Positions 42,717 through 52,422 of a stretch of 64,000 bases of DNA are shown here, in pieces. A model generated the notes under the pieces. That model was not told where the DNA came from and made no database searches. It worked only from the letters and a program-made list of their open reading frames with translations. A program made the position numbers and the translations under genes. Numbering within the stretch: the first letter of the stretch is position 1; each line of letters starts with the position of its first letter. This DNA is from Lentzea atacamensis (GTDB lineage: Bacteria > Actinomycetota > Actinomycetes > Mycobacteriales > Pseudonocardiaceae): assembly GCF_003269295.1 (NCBI RefSeq), contig NZ_QLTT01000015.1:62001-126000 (forward strand), read 5' to 3'.

Positions 42717-44384
42717 CTAGTCAGCGGTGTCCGGGCCAGGACGCAGAGCTCCGCGAGCCAGGCCGTCGCGAGCCAGCTCGACGGCGCGTCGGCTCCACCT
42801 CGCGAGTTCGGTCACGGACCTTTCGAACTCGTCGAGACGGCGGAAGGCCGCGCCATAGGCTCGTTGATCGGCAATGCTCATCTGGGGGATGCGTGCGCCT
42901 CGAACGTCCACGCGGAACGTGCCGCTGCTACTGGTGGCCTGCTTGATGTTCGCGGCGCTTCGCGCGAACCCCGCCAGGTAGTCGGTGTCGAGCCTGTCGC
43001 TGGTGGAGGTAACAGCATCACCGGAAACCTCGACGAGCCCGGCCCTGGCCAGATCGGCGATCTTGATCGCCGCACTGTCCAGCGAACCTGGACCTGCCGT
43101 GATGGTGGGCAGTAGCGTTTCGAGCTCCGCCAGCCGGGAGGCCACCGCTGCGCGAGCGGCTTCGTAGTCGGCGAGGTGGTCGATCCGCGCCGCCGCCACG
43201 TACCGGCCGGGAGTCAGATCGACCTCCTCGTCGAGCAGGTCGATGGCGGGCACGTCAACCGTGTGCGCCGTGTCCGGTTCGAGGGTGTCGCCCGGTGCGT
43301 GGTCACTCAGATCGATCATGCGGACATGGCTGCCGACTAGTTCCCCATCGGTCGGGCGCGTCAGCGACCAGAGCTGCACCGGCTGCTGATGGGAGGGGAC
43401 CATGCCGCCTGGCAGAGCGACGACCTGCGTGAGCACGCCGCGGCGGACGAGTTCGGCCCGGATTCGTCGTCCGGCCTTGCGGTAGGCGGCCGAGGCGGGC
43501 ATGACGACGACCGCCCGGCCACCCGGTGCCACGTGGGCATAGCAGTGCTGGAGCCAAGCCAGTTCGCTTTCCGCGCGGGTCGGCACACCGAATTCCCAGC
43601 GCCTGTCCAGCAGGAGCTCGTCACGTCCCCAGTCGCTGGCGTTCACCGGTGTCTCGCACACCACGAGATCCGCGCGAAGGTCCGGCCACTGATCATCGCG
43701 AAGTGAATCTCCGACTCTGATCGTGACCTGAGGTCCGCCACCGAGAGTCGCCCGGCACGCGGCGAGGCGCGCCGCGTTTGGATCCAACTCCTGCCCGAAC
43801 AGCGTCACCTCGTCGGATCCGCGGCAGGCGAGCAGCAACGACCCGACACCGCAGGCCGGGTCGAACACCTTTCCCCTCGCCGGACCGGCGAACCGGAGCA
43901 CGGCAGCTGTCAAGCGCGGTGTGGACATGGGCTCGGCGCCTGCTCGGCTGGGGGACGCGAGCACCCTTGCCAGCAGCGCGTCGACGACCTCGTTCGGTGA
44001 ACTGTCCCGCGCCATCTCGTGCACCTTCGCGCGGGAGTCCGGTCCAAGGCCGCTCGAGTTTCCCGTCGTAAGCTCGTCCGCGACGTCGGCCACGGCTTCG
44101 ACGAGGTCGTCGCCGTACCGGGCGCGCAGGGCTTGCCAGAGGAGAACTTCGGGTGAAGGGCCGTCATCTGTCTTTCCCTGGCTGTTCAGCCACGCTTCTA
44201 CGTCTGCCAACGCGAATCGGGCGGTACGGCCGACTCCGCTGGCAGGGGCGGGGAAATCCGGATACCGCTTGCGCCAGTTGGACACCGCGGCTCGTGTGAC
44301 GTTGGCCAGCTTCGCGATCTCGGCCGCCGTCACCAGCGGTCCGGGTCTATCTGCGAAGTCCGTGTTCACGAGACGATCGTACAC
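42717..44384 (-). CDS. HTH - HsdM-like methylase with degenerate motif IV
   Basis: A 555-residue protein. Residues about 18-65 are a helix-turn-helix (LVTAAEIAKLANVTRAAVSNWRKRYPDFP...GRTARFALADVEAWL) of the MerR/excisionase-like kind. The middle is a type I HsdM-like N6 methylase: motif I VFDPACGVGSLLLA at 174-187 and GQELDPNAARLA. Motif IV, normally NPPF before NxSDWG, reads CETPVNASDWG (243-253), so the catalytic Asn and first Pro are gone. The C-terminal part has the HsdS-like coiled segment. It may therefore bind SAM and DNA without methylating. Start is a GTG at 44384 without a clear ribosome binding site; GTG at 44369 is possible. The shared 21-base motif lies 26 bases upstream. Confidence 0.82.
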   Translation of the reverse strand: MYDRLVNTDFADRPGPLVTAAEIAKLANVTRAAVSNWRKRYPDFPAPASGVGRTARFALADVEAWLNSQGKTDDGPSPEVLLWQALRARYGDDLVEAVADVADELTTGNSSGLGPDSRAKVHEMARDSSPNEVVDALLARVLASPSRAGAEPMSTPRLTAAVLRFAGPARGKVFDPACGVGSLLLACRGSDEVTLFGQELDPNAARLAACRATLGGGPQVTIRVGDSLRDDQWPDLRADLVVCETPVNASDWGRDELLLDRRWEFGVPTRAESELAWLQHCYAHVAPGGRAVVVMPASAAYRKAGRRIRAELVRRGVLTQVVALPGGMVPSHQQPVQLWSLTRPTDGELVGSHVRMIDLSDHAPGDTLEPDTAHTVDVPAIDLLDEEVDLTPGRYVAAARIDHLADYEAARAAVASRLAELETLLPTITAGPGSLDSAAIKIADLARAGLVEVSGDAVTSTSDRLDTDYLAGFARSAANIKQATSSSGTFRVDVRGARIPQMSIADQRAYGAAFRRLDEFERSVTELARWSRRAVELARDGLARGALRPGPDTAD

Positions 44385-44409
44385 GTGGGCTGCAGTTCGA
44401 CCGTCGTCT

Positions 44410-44430
44410 AATCTGTTAACAGCGCCAACA
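44410..44430 (-). promoter_or_regulatory. Shared motif, right copy (putative operator)
   Basis: On the minus strand it reads TGTTGGCG, CT, GTTAACAGATT: the same 21-base element as at 27030-27050 with only the two central bases changed. It lies 26 bases upstream of the HTH-methylase start and points into that gene. Just upstream, on the same strand, is an AT-rich stretch (CCAATATA) that could be a -10 region, so the motif would sit at the transcription start, where a repressor would act. Confidence 0.6.
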
Positions 44431-44551
44431 TATATTGGTCCAAATGAATTGATTTACCTGGGCGGGCGAGCTCGTCAGTCAGGCCCCGTGCCCGCGACGC
44501 CCTGCGGATCAGCTGGCACGGCAAGCCCAGTCCGCACCTGCCGTGTAGCTA

Positions 44552-45784
44552 TCAGTCCTGTCCTTGAAAGACCTGCTGTAGTCGGGTTGCGGCGTGGCTG
44601 AGCGGGATGGCTTCCTGCTCGATCCTTCGGAACGGGGTGGGGCCGGCGGTTGCGATGATGTTGTACGCGGTGGTCTCGGCTTCGGTCAGGCGCGGCAGGG
44701 TTGTCGCTGACGGCTTGATGGGGCGGCCTGCCTTGTCGTGGTTGACGCCGTGTTGGGCGTACTGGTGCAGGTCAGTGGCATTCATGAGGATGGAGGCAAC
44801 GGGTCTCGCCGGTGCGCCGTCTGGCGCCGGTTCGGCCAGTGCGGCGCGGAACTGGTCGAGGATCGTGTACCCGTCCGCGTCGATGTCGCCCCAGTAAACG
44901 ATGTGGTCTGCGGCACGGATCCAGGGGACGTTCGCGAGTAGTGCGGCTGCGGCCTTGCCACCGCCCTCGACCACGATCGTGTTTCTGACTGGTGGGAACC
45001 AAAGGCGGGAGTCGCGGTTCTCGACGACGAGGACGACGCGCGGCTGATAGGCGATGTCGTGCACGTCGCCGGTGGTCCAGGCGTCGTGCCTGCGGCGCCC
45101 CGACGCAATGTGCTCAGGATCGACATAGGTCAGGTGCACGACGGTCAGCCGGGGTCGGACTTCTTCTCGGACATCGCGTCCGGCGGCATCGCGCAGCAGT
45201 GCGCCGTGGGTGTCTAGCCACTTGGTGTGCATTCCGGGAACCGGGAGCTGCCGCAGGGTCCACGTGCCGGCATCGGGGTGCTGGCGTAGCCAGGTCACGG
45301 CACTGAGCAACACCTCCACGTCGACGGCCTGAAGACGGTAGACGGCCCGGAGCGTGGTCGGGGAGAGGACCGCGTTGGCGGACTGCAGCATCAACGCGAG
45401 CGCACGGGCGCGGTCGACGGCCACGTTTGGAGGTTCAGCGTCAGCACGGGTGTCGGCTATGAGTGCGACGGCGCCGTCCAGATCGGTGACGAGCGTGGCG
45501 GGGAAATCGCCGGCGACTCTGCGGATGGTCACCGCCTTGCGAACGACTTCTGCTCCGGTGGGGAGCTGGCTGGCGAATTCGCGCCACTGCATGTGCCACT
45601 CGTGCCAGACGGCGTGCCCGAGCCGCTCGACGGCCTTGCCAGTCGACACACCTGGGCGGAGCGGAACCGAGAACACAATCTGTTCGCCGACACCGAGTTC
45701 CGCGCACACGGCCTCCGCCCACTTCTGATCGACCTTGCGGCGAACCGCCGCTACGGCGTCCTTCGGGGTGACGAGTGCGCTCAT
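44552..45784 (-). CDS. jetD: Wadjet nuclease subunit JetD
   Basis: A 410-residue DUF3322/DUF2220 protein, the topoisomerase-VI-like nuclease of Wadjet that cleaves small circular DNA extruded by JetABC. The C-terminal Toprim is clear: the Glu in NTIVVEGGGKAAAALL and the acidic cluster in IVYWGDIDADGYTILDQFR. The N-terminal AAVRRKVDQKWAEAVCAELG matches JetD homologues. The ATG at 45784 overlaps the JetC stop (ATGA); longer readings run into jetC. Last gene of the jetABCD operon, about 170 bp upstream of the HTH-methylase gene on the same strand. Confidence 0.9.
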   Translation of the reverse strand: MSALVTPKDAVAAVRRKVDQKWAEAVCAELGVGEQIVFSVPLRPGVSTGKAVERLGHAVWHEWHMQWREFASQLPTGAEVVRKAVTIRRVAGDFPATLVTDLDGAVALIADTRADAEPPNVAVDRARALALMLQSANAVLSPTTLRAVYRLQAVDVEVLLSAVTWLRQHPDAGTWTLRQLPVPGMHTKWLDTHGALLRDAAGRDVREEVRPRLTVVHLTYVDPEHIASGRRRHDAWTTGDVHDIAYQPRVVLVVENRDSRLWFPPVRNTIVVEGGGKAAAALLANVPWIRAADHIVYWGDIDADGYTILDQFRAALAEPAPDGAPARPVASILMNATDLHQYAQHGVNHDKAGRPIKPSATTLPRLTEAETTAYNIIATAGPTPFRRIEQEAIPLSHAATRLQQVFQGQD

Positions 45785-48700
45785 GCGTCCGGAACACCGA
45801 CCAGGGGCTTTGCCCAGGATCGGCCCTGGGAGTTCTTGAGGATCAGGTACTCCGCGTCCACGTGCGGTTCGATCGCGCTGTGCTTGTCGTTGGGGGCACC
45901 GATGACAAGTTGGAAGCCGAGGCCGCGCCATGCGCCGATGGCACGGCCGGTGAAGTGTGCGTCCGCCTTGATCAGCGCCTCGTCGAGGAACACGGGCGCG
46001 TAGCGGGGGCGGTCGGCGCCCGCGTCGCCCAGCTGGTACCGCAACGCAGCTCCGACGATGAACGCGACCAGCTCCTGCGACTCACCGCCGGACTTCTCGC
46101 CGATGTGGTCGTACACGGCGACGTGGTGACCATCGAGATCGCGTTTCTCGGCGCTGATCCGAACATGGTTGCGCACGTCGACGAGGTCGGCGAAATCAGG
46201 CGCGGTGCGTCGGATGCGGTCGATCACCTTGGCCATTCGGTGATAGGCGCGTTCCCTGTCATCGTCCGTTGCCGCCTGGTCGATGAAAGCGCGGACTTCG
46301 CGTAGCTCCTTGCGGAACCGGGCTCGCACCGCTGAGTGGCTCTCCTGAGGGTCGATCCGCAGCCGGTGGTTGTCGTCGGAGAACGGCAGTTCGGCGAGGA
46401 TGCGGTTGACCGGGTCGATCCGGTCGCGGATCTCCCGGACGGCGGCAGCGAGCTCGCTGTCCAGACCGGTGAGGTCATTGCCGGACAGTTTGAGCAAGCT
46501 GTCGCGCCACTCGGCCTCCAGCTCGTGCAGGCCGTTGGTCTCCAAGTCGGTGAGCAGCCGGTCGAAGTCGCGGTACGAGGCGTCCGCATCGACGCCGAGG
46601 TTCGGGTTCGGCCAGCGCTCGAGGAACGTCGACAACGTGTCGAGCAAAGCCTTCTTCGACCGGCCGATCGCCTCCGCCGCGGACTGCCGGTCGGCGCGCA
46701 GCCGCTCGGTAGCCCGCTTCACCGCCGCGTCGAACTCCGCGAGCACCCCAGCAGGGGTGGTGCCGTCCAGATCGCTGGAGAACAGCGCCTCCAGGTACGT
46801 GCGGTGTTCCACGCTGACATCGGCGCCTGTCTCCGCGGCGGTGTCCAGTGCCAGCTGGGCGCGGTCCACCTCGTCGACGGTCGCCTCCCAGGACTCACTG
46901 AGTACCTTCACGCTGTCTTTCTGCTGTCCGACGCGCTCGGTCAGTTCCCTGGCCCGATCCTTGAGTTCGTCCACCTGGCGCTGCAGCTCATCAATTCGCG
47001 GATTGCCTGCGCGGACCCCCTCGATGACGCGGTTCCAGCGGACTCGTTCCGCCTGAACGGACTTGATGTCCACCTGGTCCCAGGACAACTCGGTCAGGGT
47101 CTGGTAGGCCGTGCGCCTGGTTTCGAAAGAGTTGAGGTTCTCCTCTGCCCTCGTTGCAGCACCGACAGCATCGTCAAGGCGTTTGCGTGCAAGGCCGATT
47201 CGGTTCTCGAGGTCGGCAAGCAGCCGGTTGTTGGTGAAACCGAGCAGGTTGGGCCGACCGTGACCGCCGTGTGCGCCCCGACCACCTTCCGACGTCTGGC
47301 CGGTGATCGTGAGCGCCTTTGGGTGCTGCGCCAGCAACTTCGGTGTTTCGACACAGACGTAGTCGAACCGGCGGGCGAGCTCGCTCTTGAGCCAGGCGGT
47401 GAACGGCGACGGCCGGTAGTCGAGCCGGCCGGGGAGTGTCTTGCCGTCCAGTCCGATTTCGTCGCGCAGACCGGTGCGCACGCCCTCGAACTGGACCCGC
47501 CGCGCGGTCGGCACCGCGTTGATCGCCTCGCGGAAGGAGTTCAGCCGACCGATGTCGATCAGCATCCGTGTGGCGAATCCGCCGAGCGCCAGGTTGAACG
47601 CCTCGCGCCACGGCTCGAACTCCGTCCGTACCTCGATCAGCTCACCGACGAACGGCAGGTCGTCCGGGCGGAGTCCGGCGGCCTCAGCCAACGCCGCGCG
47701 AGCCGCGTGCAGCTCGGTCGGAATGTTGCCCCGCCGGTTCTTGACCGCCGTGTACTCGGCGCGCCACTCGGCCAACTCGCGTTCGGCTTCCTTCTTCTCC
47801 GTCATCGCATCGGCGAACCGGATCTGGGCGGTCCTCCTGGCGTCCGTATCCGCCAGCACCCGGTGCGCCGTCTCGACCAGGCCTGCGAAGTCCTCCCCGG
47901 TCGACACGGTCGCACCGATGGTGGCGAGTGCCCGGTCCAGCCGCTCCCGCGAGCGTTGGACATCGCCCAGCCGCTGCTCCACGCCGCGGATCTCCCGAAG
48001 GGCGGTGTCGAGGCGGTCACCACCGGAAGCACGAAGCGTGTCAGCCACCCCGTCGCGCTGTACTTCGGTCGCCTTGACCAGGGCGATGGTCTCCGACAGT
48101 TCGTCTTTCGCGCGGCGGTGCCGCCGGGAAAGGTCTGTTTCGGCCGCGCGCAGCAGATCGAGCCGGCGCTCATGACGCCACAACGCGGCAGGGGACGACG
48201 GGTCGGTGAACGATCCGACCTCGTCGATCAGGCGCAACCGGTCCACCGCTTCGTCGATCGTGTGCCGGTGTTCGCGGATCGGGGTCAACGCCTTCACCTG
48301 CTGGCGGGCGGTGATCATTCTCTTCCGGGTGCCGGACAGCTCGTCGAACTGCTGCACCACCGCGTCCGCGGTGGCCAGTGTGGACGGCTCCTCGAGGACC
48401 ATCGTCTTGTACAGAGCATCGACTGTGGTGATCTGCTGACCGGCCTGGATACGACCCAGCAGCGCGACCGCCTTGTGCCCATCGCCCGCAGCGCCGATGC
48501 CCAGCGTGGTGTGCAGACGCGCGGTGAAATCCCGGTCGGTGTCGAAGCAGGTCAAGCCGGTTGCCGTGACCTCGGCACGAGCGAGCTTCTTGCTTGCCGG
48601 GCCTTCCAGCGCCCGCAGTTCGTATCCGTGGTCACAGGTGGCGCGCACCGCCACGACGTCGTCGAGTCCACGGGCGGACGATGGCACATACCAGGCCCGA

Positions 48701-49125
48701 AGCGCGGTGAATTCGGCACCGGTGTGGTCGGCCCATGTCATCGCGATGGCGGACCAGGTGTCGCGGCCGTCGCCGCGCAGCACCCGCAATTTCGTCTCGC
48801 CGTCGGTCCGGGACTCGTCGAGTTTGCCGCGCGCGTAGGAGAGGATGTTGCGCTGGTCCTTGCCGCGGGGCCTGCCGACGACTCCGCCGTTGGACGCCCC
48901 GTTGAAGGGCGTTGTGTGCGGCATGAGCAACGCGATGTAGGAGTCCATCAGCGTCGACTTTCCTGAGCCGGAACCTCCACTGAGCAGGGTCGCTCCCGGT
49001 GCGAGTCGCAGGTGGTGGTACCCGTCGTAGCCGCCCCAGTTGACCAGTTGCAGGTCTCGTGCCACCCACTGCTGGCCTCGCGACGCTGCCGGGATCAAAC
49101 CGAACAGCGTGTCGATCATGCTCAT
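45781..49125 (-). CDS. jetC: Wadjet SMC-like ATPase JetC
   Basis: A 1,114-residue MukB-like SMC ATPase, the motor that extrudes DNA loops. Walker A is [24 protein letters not shown] near residue 48. Long coiled coils (for example [49 protein letters not shown]) flank a hinge-like middle. The ABC signature is [14 protein letters not shown] and Walker B is [17 protein letters not shown]. The ATG at 49125 overlaps the JetB stop by ATGA. Length and motif order match JetC of type I Wadjet. Confidence 0.93.
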   Translation of the reverse strand: MSMIDTLFGLIPAASRGQQWVARDLQLVNWGGYDGYHHLRLAPGATLLSGGSGSGKSTLMDSYIALLMPHTTPFNGASNGGVVGRPRGKDQRNILSYARGKLDESRTDGETKLRVLRGDGRDTWSAIAMTWADHTGAEFTALRAWYVPSSARGLDDVVAVRATCDHGYELRALEGPASKKLARAEVTATGLTCFDTDRDFTARLHTTLGIGAAGDGHKAVALLGRIQAGQQITTVDALYKTMVLEEPSTLATADAVVQQFDELSGTRKRMITARQQVKALTPIREHRHTIDEAVDRLRLIDEVGSFTDPSSPAALWRHERRLDLLRAAETDLSRRHRRAKDELSETIALVKATEVQRDGVADTLRASGGDRLDTALREIRGVEQRLGDVQRSRERLDRALATIGATVSTGEDFAGLVETAHRVLADTDARRTAQIRFADAMTEKKEAERELAEWRAEYTAVKNRRGNIPTELHAARAALAEAAGLRPDDLPFVGELIEVRTEFEPWREAFNLALGGFATRMLIDIGRLNSFREAINAVPTARRVQFEGVRTGLRDEIGLDGKTLPGRLDYRPSPFTAWLKSELARRFDYVCVETPKLLAQHPKALTITGQTSEGGRGAHGGHGRPNLLGFTNNRLLADLENRIGLARKRLDDAVGAATRAEENLNSFETRRTAYQTLTELSWDQVDIKSVQAERVRWNRVIEGVRAGNPRIDELQRQVDELKDRARELTERVGQQKDSVKVLSESWEATVDEVDRAQLALDTAAETGADVSVEHRTYLEALFSSDLDGTTPAGVLAEFDAAVKRATERLRADRQSAAEAIGRSKKALLDTLSTFLERWPNPNLGVDADASYRDFDRLLTDLETNGLHELEAEWRDSLLKLSGNDLTGLDSELAAAVREIRDRIDPVNRILAELPFSDDNHRLRIDPQESHSAVRARFRKELREVRAFIDQAATDDDRERAYHRMAKVIDRIRRTAPDFADLVDVRNHVRISAEKRDLDGHHVAVYDHIGEKSGGESQELVAFIVGAALRYQLGDAGADRPRYAPVFLDEALIKADAHFTGRAIGAWRGLGFQLVIGAPNDKHSAIEPHVDAEYLILKNSQGRSWAKPLVGVPDA

Positions 49126-49793
49126 GCGGTGGCCTCGTTCCGTCCGCGCAGCCACTGCTCCAGCTCGGAGAGCTTCGCGGTGCTCAACACAACCTCCACC
49201 ATCGGGGTGATCCGGTACCGGCCCGCTGACTCCTCTGTGAGCAGGCCTTCGGTGACCAGCCGCTCCACGGCTTTGCGGACCTCTTGCTGGCCGCGGGCCA
49301 GGTTGTGGTCGTTCGGATCGAAGTACGTCAGCACAGTCTGCTCCAGCTCTTCGATGTCCACCCTCGCGGACGTCTCGCCCGTGCCGCGTTCGCGTTGGAA
49401 GACGGTCCGCAAGTGCACGAGCACCAAGGTCTCGGCCCGGTTGTAGGGGTCGTCCTTGAGAAGGATCGGCACGTCGAGCTCCGCTGAGCGCACCTGCTGC
49501 TTGTAAGCGACGCCCCGGTCGTGGTCCACCACGAGGCGGACGAACAGATCATGCATCCGTGACTCGATGATCTGCTGGTTCTCCAGCAACGTGCGCCACT
49601 GCGTCGAGTTCTTCTCGGCCAACAAGAACTTGCGCCGCAACAACTGCACCAGCACCCGCCGCACATCCGCGTCCAGGGTGCCCGCGTCGCCGGCGAACAA
49701 TTCGGCTGGGTCGTCCTCCATCGAGACCGGGTCGATGAAACCGGCCTCCGTGCCTGCCGACCAGTCGTCGTCGGCGCCGTCCGGTTCACTCAT
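49122..49793 (-). CDS. jetB: Wadjet MukE-like subunit JetB
   Basis: A 223-residue DUF4194 protein with winged-helix content ([70 protein letters not shown]). It corresponds to the kleisin-associated KITE subunit (MukE-like) of Wadjet. It starts at the ATG 49793, inside the last codons of jetA, and its stop overlaps jetC. The first 40 residues are acidic and probably disordered. Confidence 0.88.
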   Translation of the reverse strand: MSEPDGADDDWSAGTEAGFIDPVSMEDDPAELFAGDAGTLDADVRRVLVQLLRRKFLLAEKNSTQWRTLLENQQIIESRMHDLFVRLVVDHDRGVAYKQQVRSAELDVPILLKDDPYNRAETLVLVHLRTVFQRERGTGETSARVDIEELEQTVLTYFDPNDHNLARGQQEVRKAVERLVTEGLLTEESAGRYRITPMVEVVLSTAKLSELEQWLRGRNEATA

Positions 49794-51294
49794 CGCCACC
49801 GCTCCTGTCAGCACTCGCCGGGTTCGCCGCCACCACGCCGCCGAGGGCGAACCGACGCCGGGTCTGGTCGGGTCGGACCGTGTCGACCACGGCGACCTCG
49901 GCCGTCTCGGTCATACCGGCGTCATGGGCGATTTCCAGCAGGCCGAGCAGGTCTACCGGCCGCTGGATGTCCTCAACCGCCGCGCGGAACGCGGCCGTGA
50001 CGTCCACGCTCTCCGCATCGCCCGCGAACGCCGCCAGATGCGCGCGTAGTTCGGCGTACCTGGGCCCACCCCATGCGCGGGTGTCCGCGTCCGCCGTGTC
50101 CTCGGATTCATCCCATTCCCGCAACGGCGCAGGCGGCTGTGGTGGCCGCAGGTCGCTCATCCGCTGCCGCAGGTGCCCGACGTCAGCCACCGGCAGGCGA
50201 CGGAGCGGCTCGACAGCCTCGCCGCGGCGAGAGCCGGGAACCCACTTGTGGAAACCGGACATCACATCCCGCAGCAGTTCGTCCACCTGGCGATCCCGCA
50301 TCGGATCGTGGTTGCGGACCTGGGTGGTGATCACATGGGAAGCCTGCCGCTGCGCGGTCAGCACCTCCTTGACGCCCTGCTCGATGCGTCGCGAGATCTC
50401 GGTGAGCTCCCGCCGCTGCTGTTCGGGCAGCAGATGGGTGAACCGGTGTCGCAGCACCGTGCGCAGGTGGCTCCACAGGTCATCGATCTGGGCAGGGTCG
50501 CCGATCAGACGCAACGCCCCCGCGAACGCACGACCTTCTGGTGTCGCGTCCAGGATCCGCTGGCCGCGGGCCAGGTACTCGCGGAGCACCTCACCGGTTG
50601 GCCGCACGTCGTGCCGCAACTCGGCGACGACGTCGCGTTGGATGGCTTTGATCGACTCCGCCACGCGGGCGAAGTCTGCGGGCAGCTCCCGAGCCAGGTG
50701 CAGCACGTTCTCAGCCGCCTCAAGTAGCTGCTCATCCTCGACGGTCTCGACGGCGCCACCCTGTTCGAGCCGCGTGAGCTCCTTCTGACGCTGCTGAATC
50801 TCCTCATGCAGGCGCGCTATCCGGGCCATCACGTCCGGATCGGCGTCCTGCGCGAGCCGCTCGATCGCCTCCAGCAGCGTCCTGACCCGGGACTCCGACA
50901 CCCTGGTCCGCACTCCGCCGACCCGCCCGGCGACCTCGAGCGCACCGACGCCGTACGCGGACAGCCGGTACACCTCGACGTCGTCGTCGGACACCTGCCG
51001 CACCAGCCACCCCGCCTGCACCCACTGCCTGCACAGGTCCCGCGCATTCCCGGTGGGCAGCGGCTGGTTGTCCTCGTCGCCGTAGCCCGCGGCCCGTAGC
51101 TGAGCAAGAGCGTCGTTGATCTCCGCGTGTGAGTCAGCGACCGCCACCCTCGGCCGCTCCGCGGTGAACACCATCGCCAGCACCGTCACCACGAACGGTG
51201 CGTGTGTCTGGTGGAGCAGGGCGAGCATCGGGTTCTGGAACGCCCGGAGCGCGCCTTGGTAAGCGCCTTCTACGCCTCGTGTACCCATCGCCAC
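49786..51294 (-). CDS. jetA: Wadjet kleisin subunit JetA
   Basis: A 502-residue DUF3375 protein, the MukF-like kleisin of Wadjet. Characteristic parts are [25 protein letters not shown] at the N-terminus, [20 protein letters not shown] and coiled-coil [19 protein letters not shown], then [34 protein letters not shown] and the helical middle [36 protein letters not shown]. It is first of jetABCD. Start is GTG at 51294 or ATG at 51288; neither has a good ribosome binding site. A 17-base inverted repeat lies just upstream. Confidence 0.9.
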   Translation of the reverse strand: MAMGTRGVEGAYQGALRAFQNPMLALLHQTHAPFVVTVLAMVFTAERPRVAVADSHAEINDALAQLRAAGYGDEDNQPLPTGNARDLCRQWVQAGWLVRQVSDDDVEVYRLSAYGVGALEVAGRVGGVRTRVSESRVRTLLEAIERLAQDADPDVMARIARLHEEIQQRQKELTRLEQGGAVETVEDEQLLEAAENVLHLARELPADFARVAESIKAIQRDVVAELRHDVRPTGEVLREYLARGQRILDATPEGRAFAGALRLIGDPAQIDDLWSHLRTVLRHRFTHLLPEQQRRELTEISRRIEQGVKEVLTAQRQASHVITTQVRNHDPMRDRQVDELLRDVMSGFHKWVPGSRRGEAVEPLRRLPVADVGHLRQRMSDLRPPQPPAPLREWDESEDTADADTRAWGGPRYAELRAHLAAFAGDAESVDVTAAFRAAVEDIQRPVDLLGLLEIAHDAGMTETAEVAVVDTVRPDQTRRRFALGGVVAANPASADRSGGDE

Positions 51295-51298
51295 TCAG

Positions 51299-51315
51299 CG
51301 TACGACTCGAGTACG
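51299..51315. promoter_or_regulatory. Inverted repeat just upstream of jetA
   Basis: CGTAC, seven bases (GACTCGA), GTACG. It lies 4 bases upstream of the jetA GTG, where it could be an operator or part of the leader. The arms are short, so chance is possible. Confidence 0.3.
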
Positions 51316-51362
51316 ACATAGGGCCTTTGCTCGCCTGAAGGGCATGCCACTCGTCCGCTGGC

Positions 51363-51977
51363 CTACGTGTCGATCTGGACGTCTTTGCCCATCGCGCTGC
51401 TGATGAGGGCGAGCAAGGCGGTCTCGCGTGCGGTCATCGCGGTCCTGAAGTCGTCGGCGCGCAACGCCTCGGGGGAGATCTTGTGTGAATGCACGTTGAG
51501 GTCGACCTGTTCGGGTGTCGTCTCGGCGCTCTTGGCGAGGCCGCGCAGGTACGCGGAGGGAGCGCGGCCGCCGATGATCCGGTTGGTGCGGGCGGTCAGC
51601 GGCGTCTTGTTGAGGATCGAGTTGTAGTCGGCGGAGGGTATGCCCTGCTTCTCGCACCAGGCTTTGGGGAAGACGTGGTGGATGTCGACCGCGTTGTCGA
51701 AGTAGTTCTCGTCCGACATGTCGGATCCGGTGCCCCAGTCGACAGGTTCGTTCTGCAGGAGCAGTGCGTAGAGGCCCTTGTATGCCGCGGAGCCGCGGGT
51801 GCGCAGCGTCCAGAGGCGGCTAGAGAAGAACTGCGCTTCCTGCACAGTCCTCGGCTCCGCTCCGTGGCCGGCTACCCACGCGACGAGCTCGGGAAGGTCG
51901 CGTGCGAAGCGGGTCTCGGTCGTGCCGCCGTAGAGCTCTCCGAAGACTCCAGACCAGTACCAGCGGGAGATCTTCAT
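51363..51977 (-). pseudogene. GmrSD-like (DUF262/DUF1524) restriction enzyme, C-terminal remnant
   Basis: A 204-residue frame matching only the C-terminal part of GmrSD-type proteins: KISRWYWSGVFGELYGGTTETRFARDLPELVAW, then VDIHHVFPKAWCEKQGI (the HNH motif of DUF1524) and NKTPLTARTNRIIGGRAPSAYL. The large N-terminal DUF262 (ParB-like NTPase) half is missing. Upstream sequence in other frames is unrelated. GmrSD cleaves modified phage DNA; without DUF262 this fragment is probably not functional, though the HNH domain itself is intact. It lies 68 bp upstream of jetA on the same strand. Confidence 0.75.
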
Positions 51978-52422
51978 ACGGATGAACGATCCAGGGACCA
52001 GAACTCGTCGTCGAGCACGAACGCCACGCGCACAGGAGTCGCCGTCACTGCGCCATCGGCGCGGGTGAGGTCGTGCACGCCTCAACCGCCGTTCCAGACA
52101 GATGACTTGCCTGCCCGCAACTTCCTGCTCGCGACCGGTGCATCCTCCGTGGGGCGGGCTTGTGGCAACGACTTGCGTGTGCTCGAGGGCTGGGTGTACT
52201 CGTTGGACCGGATGATCATCAACCGGAAGGTCGTCGACGGCGACTCGCGCCTGTACGTCTGCGCCAGCCGGAGTGCCCCTGTCGCCGGTCGACGAGCGGA
52301 GCGGTCAACGTCAGCGGCATCCGATGGTCGCGCACTAGCTCCGCATCCGGCCACTCGCGGGGCCCAGGTCTCGCTATCGTGGCGATGAGATGCCTACGAC
52401 CGTTGCCGGGCGGAGGGCGCTG
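51978..52422. other. Region of gene fragments between GmrSD remnant and TIR gene
   Basis: About 445 bp without an intact gene. On the minus strand, VHDLTRADGAVTATPVRVAF and following VLDDEFWSLDRSS (about 51974-52075) has coding-like composition and ends at a stop just at the start of the GmrSD remnant. Further up, both strands have high-GC third positions in short frames (for example MIIRSNEYTQPSSTRKSLPQ on the minus strand). It looks like the scar of a deletion that removed the DUF262 half of the neighbouring gene. The ribosome binding site of the TIR gene (GGAGGG) is at 52412. Confidence 0.45.

Noticed and set aside
45781-49155. Very long plus-strand frames (for example 46336-48966, 876 codons) opposite jetC
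   Set aside because: They mirror the jetC codon pattern and have repetitive Arg/Val/Gln-rich sequence without motifs; jetC itself is convincing.
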